Shown here: positions 33,241 through 41,645 of the stretch, one piece after another
How the letters are laid out: the number at the start of each line of letters is the position of its first letter
Numbering within the stretch: the first letter of the stretch is position 1
Assembly (NCBI GenBank): GCA_003543235.1
Contig: DPJA01000017.1
Coordinates: 34,357 to 98,356 of the forward strand
From: Lachnospiraceae bacterium
GTDB taxonomy: Bacteria; Bacillota; Clostridia; Lachnospirales; Anaerotignaceae
DNA: 64,000 bases
Direction of reading: 5' to 3'
The notes under the pieces: model-generated
What the model was told of the DNA's origin: nothing
Database searches by the model: none
What the model saw: only the letters and a program-made list of their open reading frames with translations
Position numbers and translations under genes: made by a program

Positions 33241-35125
33241 TGTTCCTCCCTTTTATTTGCTCTAGGTGAATAAGCAAAACTGAAATATCCGCCGGAGATA
33301 CCCCTGCAATTCTTGAAGCATGACCAATGGAAAGCGGTTTAATATTATTAAGCTTCTGTATTGCCTCAAGACGCAAGCCTCTTACATCAGAATAATCTAT
33401 ATTTTCTGGCAAAAGACGTTTTTCCAGCTTTTTAAACTGCTCCACTTGGTTTGACTGCTGTTTTATGTATCCCTCATATTTAATTTGCAATGCCGCCTGT
33501 TCCCAAACTTCACGCTCCAACTGCGGACGATTTGTATCTATAGCTGCCAGCTTTGTATAACTGAGCTCAGGACGTTTAAGCAAATCGCAAAGCTTTACTC
33601 CACTTTTAAGTAGTGTTGAACCATTGTCACTTAAAAACTCCTGTACCTCTGGCTTTGGAGCAACTATTGTATTATTTATACGTGCTTTTTCTTCTTCTAC
33701 AAGACGTTCCTTCTCAACAAACTTTTCATATCGTTCATCAGAAATAAGACCAATTTTATGACCTATTGCTGTAAGACGCTGGTCGGCATTATCCTGCCTT
33801 AAAAGCAATCTGTACTCTGCACGAGAAGTCATCATTCGGTAAGGCTCTTTACTGCCCTTTGTAACTATATCATCAATCAACACGCCTATATACGCATCGG
33901 CACGGTCTAAAATAACAGGCTCTTCACCCTTTATATACATAACCGCATTTATGCCTGCAATAAGACCTTGTGCAGCAGCTTCCTCATAACCACTGGTGCC
34001 ATTAAACTGACCGGCACCAAAAAGACCCTTAACAGCCTTAAACTCTAAGCTAAGTTTAAGCTGAGTTGCATCTATACAATCATATTCTATAGCATATGCC
34101 GTACGCATAAACTGACAGTTTTCAAGCCCAGGCACTGTGCGATAAAGTGCAACCTGAACCTCCTCTGGCAATGAAGAACTCATGCCCTGAACATATAACT
34201 CATTGGTATTTTCGCCTTCAGGCTCAATAAAAATTTGATGTTTAAGCTTATCTGCAAATCTAACTACCTTATCCTCTATTGATGGGCAGTAACGTGGGCC
34301 AGTACCCTCTATAACCCCTGCATAAAGTGGCGAGCGATGAAGATTAGCCTTAATAATTTCGTGAGTTTTTTCGTTTGTATAGGTAAGATAGCATGGCACC
34401 TGTTCACGAGCAATATCCTCTGACTTATTTTCAAAGGAAAAAGGAACTATCTCCTCGTCACCATACTGTGGCACCATTTTAGAAAAATCTACAGTTTTGC
34501 TATCTATTCTAGCAGGTGTGCCTGTTTTAAAACGATATATTTTTATTCCATTATCAATAAGGCTTTGGGTAAGTTCGGTGGCAGCTTGAAGACCGTTTGG
34601 TCCGCTTTGGATAATAGTTTCTCCATACAAGCACCTTGCCTTAAGATATGTTCCTGCAGCAATTATCACACTTTTTGCCTTATACATTGCCCCAGATGAG
34701 GTTTCAACACCACCTACAATACCGTTTTCAGTAATAAGCTTTGTTACCTCACCCTGACGAATAATCAAGTTTGGTATTTGCTCCATGGTTTGCTTCATTG
34801 TATCCTTGTAACGATTTTTGTCTGCCTGTGCTCTCAGTGAATATACTGCTGGCCCTTTACCTGTATTAAGCATTTTGGTTTGGATATAGGTTTTATCTAT
34901 ATTTTTTCCCATCTCACCACCCAGTGCATCTATTTCACGCACAAGATGTCCCTTACTGCTGCCACCTATTGATGGATTACATGGCATCATGGCTATACTA
35001 TCCAAATTTATTGCAAACACTATGGTTTTTAAGCCAAGACGTGCAGTTGCCATTGCCGCCTCACAGCCAGCGTGACCTGCTCCTACCACTATTACGTCAA
35101 CTTCATCAGCTACATAAGCTGTCAT
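33233..35125 (-). CDS. mnmG: tRNA uridine-34 carboxymethylaminomethyl enzyme MnmG (GidA)
   Basis: 630 aa. FAD site VIVVGAGHAGCEAAMATARL; conserved GSSKGHLVREIDALGG and ARCLYGETIIQSGPNG; C-terminal helical domain ends with INHASRIAGV-like SIGHASRIAGVSPADIS. With MnmE it makes (c)mnm5U34 in tRNA. The longest ORF starts at TTG 35134, within reach of the same AAGGAG, but ATG 35125 has 9-nt spacing and is preferred. It follows mnmE by 28 bp. Confidence 0.96.
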   Translation of the reverse strand: MTAYVADEVDVIVVGAGHAGCEAAMATARLGLKTIVFAINLDSIAMMPCNPSIGGSSKGHLVREIDALGGEMGKNIDKTYIQTKMLNTGKGPAVYSLRAQADKNRYKDTMKQTMEQIPNLIIRQGEVTKLITENGIVGGVETSSGAMYKAKSVIIAAGTYLKARCLYGETIIQSGPNGLQAATELTQSLIDNGIKIYRFKTGTPARIDSKTVDFSKMVPQYGDEEIVPFSFENKSEDIAREQVPCYLTYTNEKTHEIIKANLHRSPLYAGVIEGTGPRYCPSIEDKVVRFADKLKHQIFIEPEGENTNELYVQGMSSSLPEEVQVALYRTVPGLENCQFMRTAYAIEYDCIDATQLKLSLEFKAVKGLFGAGQFNGTSGYEEAAAQGLIAGINAVMYIKGEEPVILDRADAYIGVLIDDIVTKGSKEPYRMMTSRAEYRLLLRQDNADQRLTAIGHKIGLISDERYEKFVEKERLVEEEKARINNTIVAPKPEVQEFLSDNGSTLLKSGVKLCDLLKRPELSYTKLAAIDTNRPQLEREVWEQAALQIKYEGYIKQQSNQVEQFKKLEKRLLPENIDYSDVRGLRLEAIQKLNNIKPLSIGHASRIAGVSPADISVLLIHLEQIKGRNNG

Positions 35126-35153
35126 ATTGTTCAACTCCTTATACCAAAGACCT

Positions 35154-36539
35154 CTATTTTCCTAAGCAAAACTGTGAAAATATCCTGTCCAATAATTCAT
35201 CATCTACGCTATCCCCTGTTATCTCGCCAAAATGATTATAGCCTTGGGTTAAATCCATACTTACAAAATCTATTGGCATACCCATATTTATAGTGTCAAG
35301 TGCCTTTAACAAACTGTTTTTTGCCTCGAAAAGCGAGTTTCGATGTCTTACATTACTTATTACCGTATCATTATTTAACTCTATTTCTCCACCAAAAAAC
35401 AGGTCTTTAATACGTGATGTCAATTCATCAATTCCTGTTCCATCCTTGGCGGATACTGAAATTATGTTTTCCTTACTTACTATATCACAAATTTCATTAA
35501 TGTCTATTTTGTTTGGCAAATCTATCTTATTTAAAATTACAATAGCCTTTTTGTCCCGTATAATATCCAGTATCTGCCTGTCCTCAACGGTAATTCCACG
35601 GCTTGTATCTACCATCATCAATATAAGGTCGGCTTTATTGGCATATTCTTTAGATTTTTCAACACCTATTTTTTCAACTTTATCCTGAGTATCACGTATG
35701 CCTGCAGTGTCAACTATTTTAACAGGTACGCCGCCTATATTTATAAGCTCCTCCACTGTATCTCGGGTTGTCCCTGGAATATCTGTTACTATAGCACGTT
35801 CCTCGTCCAACAGATAGTTAAGAAGCGAACTTTTTCCTACATTGGGCTTACCCAAAATCACTGTGGATATTCCCTCTCTTATTATCTTACCTTTATCAGC
35901 AGATTCAATAAGCTTTTGGGTTTTTTCCAAAATTTCAGTTATTCGAGTTCTTAAAATTCCATAGGTTTCCTCTTCAATATCATGCTCTGGATAATCTATA
36001 GATGCCTCAATAGTGGCAATGGATGTTAAAAGTGTATCCCTAAGTTGACCCACTGTTTTTGCTATACTTCCCTCTAATTGGTTTACTGCACTTTGTCTGC
36101 CCAGGTCAGTTTTAGCATTTATAATATCTATAACTGCCTCCGCCTGTGTTAAGTCTATTCGTCCGTTAAGGAAAGCTCGTTTAGTAAACTCACCTGGCTC
36201 AGCAAGACGTGCACCTTCATTAAGAAAAATTTCCAGAACCTTTTGACTAGCCTGTGTTCCTCCATGACAGTTTATTTCCACTACATCGTCACGAGTATAT
36301 GTTTTGGGTGCACGCATAACGCTTACCAAAACTTCATCAATAACTGTATTATTTATAGGATTTTTTATATAGCCAAAGGATATAGTATGACTTTCCTTTT
36401 TATTTAAATCAGCACCGCTGAAAAGTGTATTGGCAAGATGTATACAGCCCTCTCCACTTATACGTACTATACTTATGCCTCCACTGCCAGCCGGTGTGGA
36501 TATTGCGACAATTATGTCATCCAAGCTTGTTGCTTTCAT
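35154..36539 (-). CDS. mnmE: tRNA modification GTPase MnmE
   Basis: 461 aa. N-terminal folate-binding domain (IVAISTPAGSGGISIVRISG), helical domain, embedded G domain (GKPNVGKSSLLN, DIPGTTRDTVEE, DTAGIR, NKID) and the catalytic C-terminal FCLGK. It is the partner of MnmG. AAAGGAGG before the ATG. Between it and the upstream jag gene lies a terminator hairpin, so expression probably depends on read-through or on a promoter not clearly seen. Confidence 0.97.
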   Translation of the reverse strand: MKATSLDDIIVAISTPAGSGGISIVRISGEGCIHLANTLFSGADLNKKESHTISFGYIKNPINNTVIDEVLVSVMRAPKTYTRDDVVEINCHGGTQASQKVLEIFLNEGARLAEPGEFTKRAFLNGRIDLTQAEAVIDIINAKTDLGRQSAVNQLEGSIAKTVGQLRDTLLTSIATIEASIDYPEHDIEEETYGILRTRITEILEKTQKLIESADKGKIIREGISTVILGKPNVGKSSLLNYLLDEERAIVTDIPGTTRDTVEELINIGGVPVKIVDTAGIRDTQDKVEKIGVEKSKEYANKADLILMMVDTSRGITVEDRQILDIIRDKKAIVILNKIDLPNKIDINEICDIVSKENIISVSAKDGTGIDELTSRIKDLFFGGEIELNNDTVISNVRHRNSLFEAKNSLLKALDTINMGMPIDFVSMDLTQGYNHFGEITGDSVDDELLDRIFSQFCLGK

Positions 36540-36566
36540 AAAAAATTCCTCCTTTCTTCAAAAAGA

Positions 36567-36590
36567 CCGTGGGAAAAAGTAATCCCACGG
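36567..36590 (-). terminator. Terminator hairpin between jag and mnmE
   Basis: Stem CCGTGGGA / TCCCACGG, then TCTTTTTG on the minus strand. Confidence 0.75.
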
Positions 36591-36638
36591 TTAATTATAG
36601 TTAATGCTAAGACCATGGAACAAAAATTCCAAAAATCT

Positions 36639-37256
36639 TTATTTTAAGTCGATTACAACATTTCTAAAAGGCTCGTTGCCCTCAGAAAATGTAGTTACAT
36701 AGCGGTTGTTTTGTAAGCTTGAGTGAATAATTCTTCTTTCATAAGGGTTCATAGGCTCAAGCACTACCTTTTGACCTGTTTGTCTTACCTTTTTAGCAAG
36801 GTTATAGGCAAGTGATTCTAAAGTATCTTTTCTTCTTTGACGATAGTTTTCTGTATCAATTGTAATGCTGAGATATGGTGCATTACCTTTATTAACCACA
36901 AGATTAACTATGTACTGTATAGAATCAAGAGTTTGACCTCTTTTTCCAATAAGAATACCCATATCACTTCCTGTTAAATTAATAAACAATTGTTTATCTT
37001 TAAGTTTAGTTTCTATATTAACTACAATACTCATAGCCACAAACATTTCACGCAGGAACTCTTTTGCTGTTCTTTCAGGGTCAAATTTAATTTTTGCTTT
37101 AACTACTGCATCCTTACTGCCAAAGCCTAAAAAACCCTTTGAACCTTCCTCAACAACTTCATATTCAATTTCTTCCAAAGAAGAAACTCCTAGTTCCTTT
37201 ATTATTTGTTCCAGTACTTTTTCAACGGATTTTCCCGATTTCTGAATTTCATCCAT
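36639..37256 (-). CDS. jag: RNA-binding protein Jag/KhpB
   Basis: 205 aa. Jag N-terminal domain (residues 1-50, ending GSKGFLGFGSKDA), a KH domain with GXXG-type loop (MGILIGKRGQTLDSIQYIVN) and a C-terminal R3H domain (RREIHS-like YERRIIHSSLQ). It binds RNA and works with YidC and KhpA in cell elongation or sporulation. 3 bp from yidC; ribosome binding site GGAGG inside the yidC end. Confidence 0.93.
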   Translation of the reverse strand: MDEIQKSGKSVEKVLEQIIKELGVSSLEEIEYEVVEEGSKGFLGFGSKDAVVKAKIKFDPERTAKEFLREMFVAMSIVVNIETKLKDKQLFINLTGSDMGILIGKRGQTLDSIQYIVNLVVNKGNAPYLSITIDTENYRQRRKDTLESLAYNLAKKVRQTGQKVVLEPMNPYERRIIHSSLQNNRYVTTFSEGNEPFRNVVIDLK

Positions 37257-37259
37257 CCC

Positions 37260-38285
37260 TTAAAGAACCTCCTTCGACTCTTTAGCGTCCCGTGACCTGA
37301 AATATTTATTTAACAATACTGTTTGACCTACCTGAATAAGGTTGCTTATTGTCCAATAAATACCAATACCAGCAGGCATTGTTATACACATACCGCCCAT
37401 CATAACTGGCATAATTATATTCATAGACTTCATCATCTGCATAGACTGGTCTTCTCCACCAACTTGTGCATTTTTGTTGGACATAGCAACTGATGAAAAA
37501 TATGTTGTTGCTCCAGCTACAAGAGGTACTATTATACCAGGGAAAGAAAAACCTGCTTTTTCAATCATACTTATGCCCATAAAAGTTTCTATACTTGTTT
37601 TTTGAGCAAGCAATGGAGCAAGCTGTGATGTATAGTCACCAACAGAAGAAATAACTGTTTTCCACTCTGTTGCTGTAAGCATATTTATAAGCCTCATCAT
37701 GTCTGATGTACTTGCAACATCAATGGTCACTTTGTGTGCATTTATGATATTTGTAAATATATCTAAACGCAAATTCACAGGCATGGATACTAAAAGGTCT
37801 GCAATTGATTGATAATTATTAGCAACTACGTCAATATATATATATGCCTGTTGGAAAATATAAAAAAGTGCATACAATATAGGCAACTGAATAAGCATAG
37901 GTAAACAACCACCCATCATACTTACGTTGTTGTCTTTTTGCAGCTTCTGCATTTCCAAAGCCATACTCTGCTGGCTTTCGGCATCTTTTTTGCTTTCATA
38001 TTTTTTCTTTATCTTTGCCATCTCAGGTTGAAGTTTCTGCATACGATAATTAGACTGCTGAGATTTGTACATGAGTGGAACTAAAACAACCTTTACCAAA
38101 ATTGTAAAGATTATAATTGAAATACCAAGTGAATTTGACTGAATTATACTATAAATAAAATTAAATACCGAATTGTAAATAACTCCCAAGAATTTAGCTA
38201 TTGGGCCAACAATAATACCTGGTGTACGTGTACCCATAGATCCGTACAACGCTGCAAGCCCACCTGCGGATAAGGTTTCTATCAC
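37260..38285 (-). CDS. yidC: Membrane protein insertase YidC/SpoIIIJ
   Basis: 341 aa. The five-helix YidC core includes IIIFTILVKVVLVPLMYKSQ, a coiled-coil loop (MAKIKKKYESKKDAES), GCLPMLIQLPILYALFY and a C-terminal helix. There is no lipoprotein Cys at the start. The TTG at 38303 is part of the GAGGAGG ribosome binding site; GTG at 38285 with 9-nt spacing is the likely start. A serine/threonine-rich insertion of about 70 residues (near 165-235) is longer than usual. Confidence 0.93.
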   Translation of the reverse strand: MIETLSAGGLAALYGSMGTRTPGIIVGPIAKFLGVIYNSVFNFIYSIIQSNSLGISIIIFTILVKVVLVPLMYKSQQSNYRMQKLQPEMAKIKKKYESKKDAESQQSMALEMQKLQKDNNVSMMGGCLPMLIQLPILYALFYIFQQAYIYIDVVANNYQSIADLLVSMPVNLRLDIFTNIINAHKVTIDVASTSDMMRLINMLTATEWKTVISSVGDYTSQLAPLLAQKTSIETFMGISMIEKAGFSFPGIIVPLVAGATTYFSSVAMSNKNAQVGGEDQSMQMMKSMNIIMPVMMGGMCITMPAGIGIYWTISNLIQVGQTVLLNKYFRSRDAKESKEVL

Positions 38286-38331
38286 TATATTTTTCCTCCT
38301 CAAACAAATAGATTACTATTATTTTCGATTT

Positions 38332-38544
38332 TTATGGAACTGGGTCATAACCACCCTTATGAAGTGGGTGACATTTCAAAATTCGTCTTACTGAAAGGTA
38401 GCCTCCTTTAATTGCACCATATTTAACAATTGCTTCATAGGCATATTGAGAACAGGTTGGTGTAAACCTGCAGCAGGCTCTTTTATAAGGCGATATAGCT
38501 GTCTGATAAAATCTGATTAGTAAGAGAAATATTTTTTTTATCAT
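38332..38544 (-). CDS. yidD: Membrane protein insertion efficiency factor YidD
   Basis: 70 aa, family size. YQTAISPYKRACCRFTPTCS and the C-terminal CHPLHKGGYDPVP are the hallmark. It binds the membrane and aids YidC insertion. The ATG at 38556 abuts the AAAAGGA, so ATG 38544 is preferred. Usual position between rnpA and yidC. Confidence 0.95.
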   Translation of the reverse strand: MIKKIFLLLIRFYQTAISPYKRACCRFTPTCSQYAYEAIVKYGAIKGGYLSVRRILKCHPLHKGGYDPVP

Positions 38545-38660
38545 AACAATAATCATTCCTTTTAAACTATATCGAACTATTAGACTTTCTTTAATGCAGA
38601 ACCTATTTAGTAATGTTTCAACTAATGACGAGGTTTTTATAAGTATTTCCTCTTTAGTGC

Positions 38661-39014
38661 TTATTCAGACTTTTGTTTTACTAAATTATGTTTTTTAACA
38701 AGGTTATGAAGTGCCTTATCTATATCGTGAAAACTAGCAGCATTTGCACTTACCCGTGCAATAACCACTATATCGTATCCTGTAGCCAGTTCATCCTCCA
38801 TAAGCCTGTAGCTTTCTTTTATAAGACGGGTTACGTGGCTACGCATAACGCTTTTACCAACCTTTTTACTTACTGTAATTCCAAGGCGGTTACTATCCGT
38901 ATATTTCTTATTTTTAATTACGTACATAACAAGGTATCTGTTTGCTATAGACTTACCCTTATTGTAAACGAAACCAAACTGGTAGTTTTTTTTTAGCGAC
39001 TGTGTAAAATGCAC
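38661..39014 (-). CDS. rnpA: Ribonuclease P protein component
   Basis: 117 aa. RnpA fold: YQFGFVYNKGKSIANRYLVM, then RLGITVSKKVGKSVMRSHVTRLIKES. It binds the RNase P RNA to process tRNA 5' ends. Start GTG (MHFTQSLKK), 6 nt after GAGGG; the ATG inside the spacer is followed directly by a stop. Second gene after rpmH. Confidence 0.95.
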   Translation of the reverse strand: MHFTQSLKKNYQFGFVYNKGKSIANRYLVMYVIKNKKYTDSNRLGITVSKKVGKSVMRSHVTRLIKESYRLMEDELATGYDIVVIARVSANAASFHDIDKALHNLVKKHNLVKQKSE

Positions 39015-39146
39015 CTACATCCCTCTTTCAAAAGAAAACCTAACTAAAACCCAAAAATATTTGAAATAATATCAAATGTTTTCAGGTCTAAATATTAAAA
39101 GGCCACATTAGCGGCCCTATAATCTCAAGTATTAATCAATTTAAAA

Positions 39147-39281
39147 TTAAGCAGATAATACTTTTCTTCCTTTTCTTCTTCTTGCTATTAATACTTTTCT
39201 TCCGTTAGCTGTTGACATTCTTTTTCTAAAGCCGTGAACCTTGCTTCTCTGTCTTTTCTTAGGCTGGAAAGTCATTTTCAT
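39147..39281 (-). CDS. rpmH: 50S ribosomal protein L34
   Basis: 44 aa, full length: MKMTFQPKKRQRSKVHGF at the start and VLIARRRKGRKVLSA at the end, with MSTANGRK between. GGAGG stands 9 nt before the ATG. First gene of the leftward rpmH-rnpA-yidD-yidC-jag block and a standard marker of oriC in Firmicutes. Confidence 0.98.
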   Translation of the reverse strand: MKMTFQPKKRQRSKVHGFRKRMSTANGRKVLIARRRKGRKVLSA

Positions 39282-39343
39282 TGTTACGCACCTCCTTAAT
39301 AATTCTTCACATCTGCATAAGTCTGCTAATGAGCACTTCCATC

Positions 39344-39372
39344 ATTATATTAGAGAAAATGCCTTTCGTCAA
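39344..39372 (-). promoter_or_regulatory. Promoter of the rpmH operon
   Basis: Minus strand TTGACG, 17-bp spacer, TATAAT. Leader about 55 nt. Confidence 0.75.
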
Positions 39373-39716
39373 GAAAATTTATTAAATAATATGCCTATTT
39401 TTTTGTATAAAATCAATATTTTATCAGCTAAACCATTATTAAGTAATTTTTCCTTACACCAAACCCAAAAAAACACAAAAAAATCTCAAAATTCACTGCA
39501 CTTTTTTCTGACTTTAAGGTTCCAAAACATATTACAAAACCAAAACAAAGCTAACTTGATTTCATTGTATATCTTTAAAAAAAATATATCAAATAATTTT
39601 TGTATTTAAAACCAATTAATAACAATTTTTGTTGAAAATTGGTACTAACTTACAAACTTGTACACAATTGCTTGTATTGTTTAATAATTTAATAGAACAA
39701 TCTGTTTTTTAGCTTC

Positions 39717-39745
39717 TTGCGAAAATCCCTTATTTTTGTTATATT
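39717..39745 (+). promoter_or_regulatory. Promoter of dnaA
   Basis: TTGCGA, 17-bp spacer with extended TGT, TATATT. The palindromic DnaA-box cluster is in the leader, 60-100 nt after the start, suiting autorepression. Confidence 0.6.
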
Positions 39746-39803
39746 ATAGTGGAGTAAACATCTGATTACGCAGATTATTACAGATAAAAAAATATCAACA
39801 AGA

Positions 39804-39841
39804 AAGTTATCAACAATTTGTACACAATTTGTTGATAACTT
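39804..39841. repeat. 38-bp palindrome of DnaA-like boxes at oriC
   Basis: AAGTTATCAACAA, 12-nt centre TTTGTACACAAT, then the exact inverse TTGTTGATAACTT. Confidence 0.9.
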
Positions 39842-39950
39842 ATATTCATAACAAAAATATATTTAGTTTTTTTTTGAAGAACAAATATTCAGTGCAAACT
39901 TGAGGCATCTGTGTACTTGTTCCGAAACAGAAATTTTTCAGGAGGAAAAA

Positions 39951-41282
39951 ATGGATTACTTACAAGACATTTGGGCCAAAGCCCTTGATGTACTGGAAAA
40001 GGAGCTTGAGGTAATAAGCTTTAATACCTGGATAAAGCCCACCAGTGCCGTTAAAATAGACGGTCGGGACCTTATCTTAAAAGCTGAAAATGAGTTTTCT
40101 AAGGAATTTTTAGAGGGACGATACCTTAACCTTATTAAAAACGCTATCATTCAAGTTAGCAACACCGAATACAATATTATGATAATAACCAACGAAACCA
40201 TACTTGCGGAGCAAAAGGCATTTTTAAAGTCCAATGGTGCAGCAGACCCAGTGCTGGCGGCCAACCTTAACCCAAGATATGTGTTTGAAAGCTTTGTTGT
40301 TGGTAACAGTAACCGTATGGCTCATGCTGCAAGCCTTGCTGTAGCCGAAGCACCTGCAAAGGCATATAACCCATTGTTTTTATATGGAAATGTTGGTTTG
40401 GGTAAAACTCACCTTATGCACTCTATTGCTCACTATATACTAGCAAAAAACCCTAAAACAAAGGTGCTGTATGTAACAAGTGAAACTTTTACCAACGAAC
40501 TTATTAATTCTATCAGTAACAACAAAAATGAGGAATTTAGAAATAAATATCGTAATATTGATGTTCTGCTTATTGACGATATTCAATTTATTGCTCAAAA
40601 AGAACGTACACAGGAAGAATTTTTCCACACATTTAATGCACTTCATGGTTCAAGTAAACAGATTATTCTTAGTTCTGACCGACCACCAAGGGAAATTAAA
40701 ACTCTTGAAGAACGACTGCGAAGCCGTTTTGAAGGTGGATTAATTGCAGATATTCAACCTCCTGATATTGAAACAAGAATTGCTATTTTAAGAAATAAAG
40801 CTAGAAGTGAGGGATATGTGGTTTCTGATAATGTTTTAAGCTTTATTGCAACATATATCGAAACAAATATAAGAGAACTTGAAGGAGCCTTAACAAGAAT
40901 TGTACTTTATGCCTCCCTTACAAATAAAGATATTACAGTGGAGCTTGCCGAGGAAGCGTTAAAAGATATTTATGGCGATAGTAGCCAAAAGCAGATTACA
41001 ACAGACTTCATTATGGATATTATATGTAATTATTATAACATAACCGTGGCAGACATAAAGGGAAGTAAAAAACCAAAAAATATTTCGTATCCAAGGCAAA
41101 TAGGAATGTATCTTTCACGAAAGCTATTAGATATTTCTTTGGCAAAAATTGGTGAGGACTATGGCGGACGTGACCATACAACAGTATTACACGCTTGCAA
41201 CAAAATAGAAAAAGATATGGACAATGACCCAGATTTACAGAAAACAGTGATGGAATTAGAAAAACGAATAAAGGGTATATAA
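39951..41282 (+). CDS. dnaA: Chromosomal replication initiator DnaA
   Basis: 443 aa. Domain I residues 1-85, domain III AAA+ with Walker A GNVGLGKTHL and Walker B LLIDDIQFI, arginine finger region RLRSRFEGG, and domain IV with the DNA-binding signature GGRDHTTVLHACNKI. It binds DnaA boxes and opens oriC. The TTG 39900 extension is rejected: AGGAGG sits 6 nt before ATG 39951. Followed by a terminator-like hairpin before dnaN. Confidence 0.99.
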   Translation: MDYLQDIWAKALDVLEKELEVISFNTWIKPTSAVKIDGRDLILKAENEFSKEFLEGRYLNLIKNAIIQVSNTEYNIMIITNETILAEQKAFLKSNGAADPVLAANLNPRYVFESFVVGNSNRMAHAASLAVAEAPAKAYNPLFLYGNVGLGKTHLMHSIAHYILAKNPKTKVLYVTSETFTNELINSISNNKNEEFRNKYRNIDVLLIDDIQFIAQKERTQEEFFHTFNALHGSSKQIILSSDRPPREIKTLEERLRSRFEGGLIADIQPPDIETRIAILRNKARSEGYVVSDNVLSFIATYIETNIRELEGALTRIVLYASLTNKDITVELAEEALKDIYGDSSQKQITTDFIMDIICNYYNITVADIKGSKKPKNISYPRQIGMYLSRKLLDISLAKIGEDYGGRDHTTVLHACNKIEKDMDNDPDLQKTVMELEKRIKGI

Positions 41283-41333
41283 GATATTCTTTTAAATAAG
41301 TTTTGGTGCAGCTTTTTCAAAAGGTGCTGGGGT

Positions 41334-41358
41334 TTGGGGTAACACCCCAAGGTTTTTT
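41334..41358 (+). terminator. Terminator-like hairpin after dnaA
   Basis: TTGGGG / CCCCAA with loop TAACA, followed by GGTTTTTTG. Confidence 0.65.
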
Positions 41359-41366
41359 GTTATAAT
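41358..41366 (+). promoter_or_regulatory. Extended -10 upstream of dnaN
   Basis: TGT-TATAAT immediately after the dnaA terminator; no good -35. It would give dnaN a separate promoter with the DnaA boxes in its leader. Confidence 0.4.
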
Positions 41367-41431
41367 CCACCGAAGGTGGAAATTTTCAGTATTTTTGTAC
41401 ACATTTAGGTGTTACTTTAGTGTTTACCAAT

Positions 41432-41562
41432 TGTGTACAACCTGTTTACAAAAAAACCAATGTTAGCAGTGTGGATAACTTTTATATTTACTCCAATTTT
41501 GTGTACATAGTTATCCCATGGCAAAAACCTTTAGTTTTGTGGACAAAAAGTACTTATCCACC
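41432..41562. other. oriC part 2: DnaA boxes between dnaA and dnaN
   Basis: TGTGTACAA (41432), perfect inverted TGTGGATAA (41470-41478), TGTGTACAT (41500), TTATCCCAT (41511), TGTGGACAA (41538) and TTATCCACC (41554). Mixed orientations and T-rich DNA match the second half of a bipartite Firmicute origin. Confidence 0.75.
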
Positions 41563-41645
41563 ATATTCACAGCCCCTACTACTATGACTACTAAAATCAA
41601 CTAAATATATACTATTACTTGTCCCGAAAGGAGATATACACACCA

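Larger units (their letters stand above)
39373..39950. other. oriC part 1: rpmH-dnaA intergenic region
   Basis: Very AT-rich, A/T homopolymer tracts at 39470-39640, no ORF with a ribosome binding site. Boxes: TTGTACACA (39658-39666), then a 38-bp palindrome (39804-39841) with inverted TTATCAACA boxes around another TTGTACACA. The dnaA promoter lies between them. DnaA binding and unwinding here are inferred from position and motif. Confidence 0.75.

Noticed and set aside
39095..39125. GGCC...GGCC hairpin between rpmH and rnpA
   Set aside because: Four-base stem and no T-run; too weak to call a terminator.
39241..39609. 122-codon ORF in the rpmH-dnaA gap
   Set aside because: Runs antisense through the rpmH start and the AT-rich origin, with no ribosome binding site.
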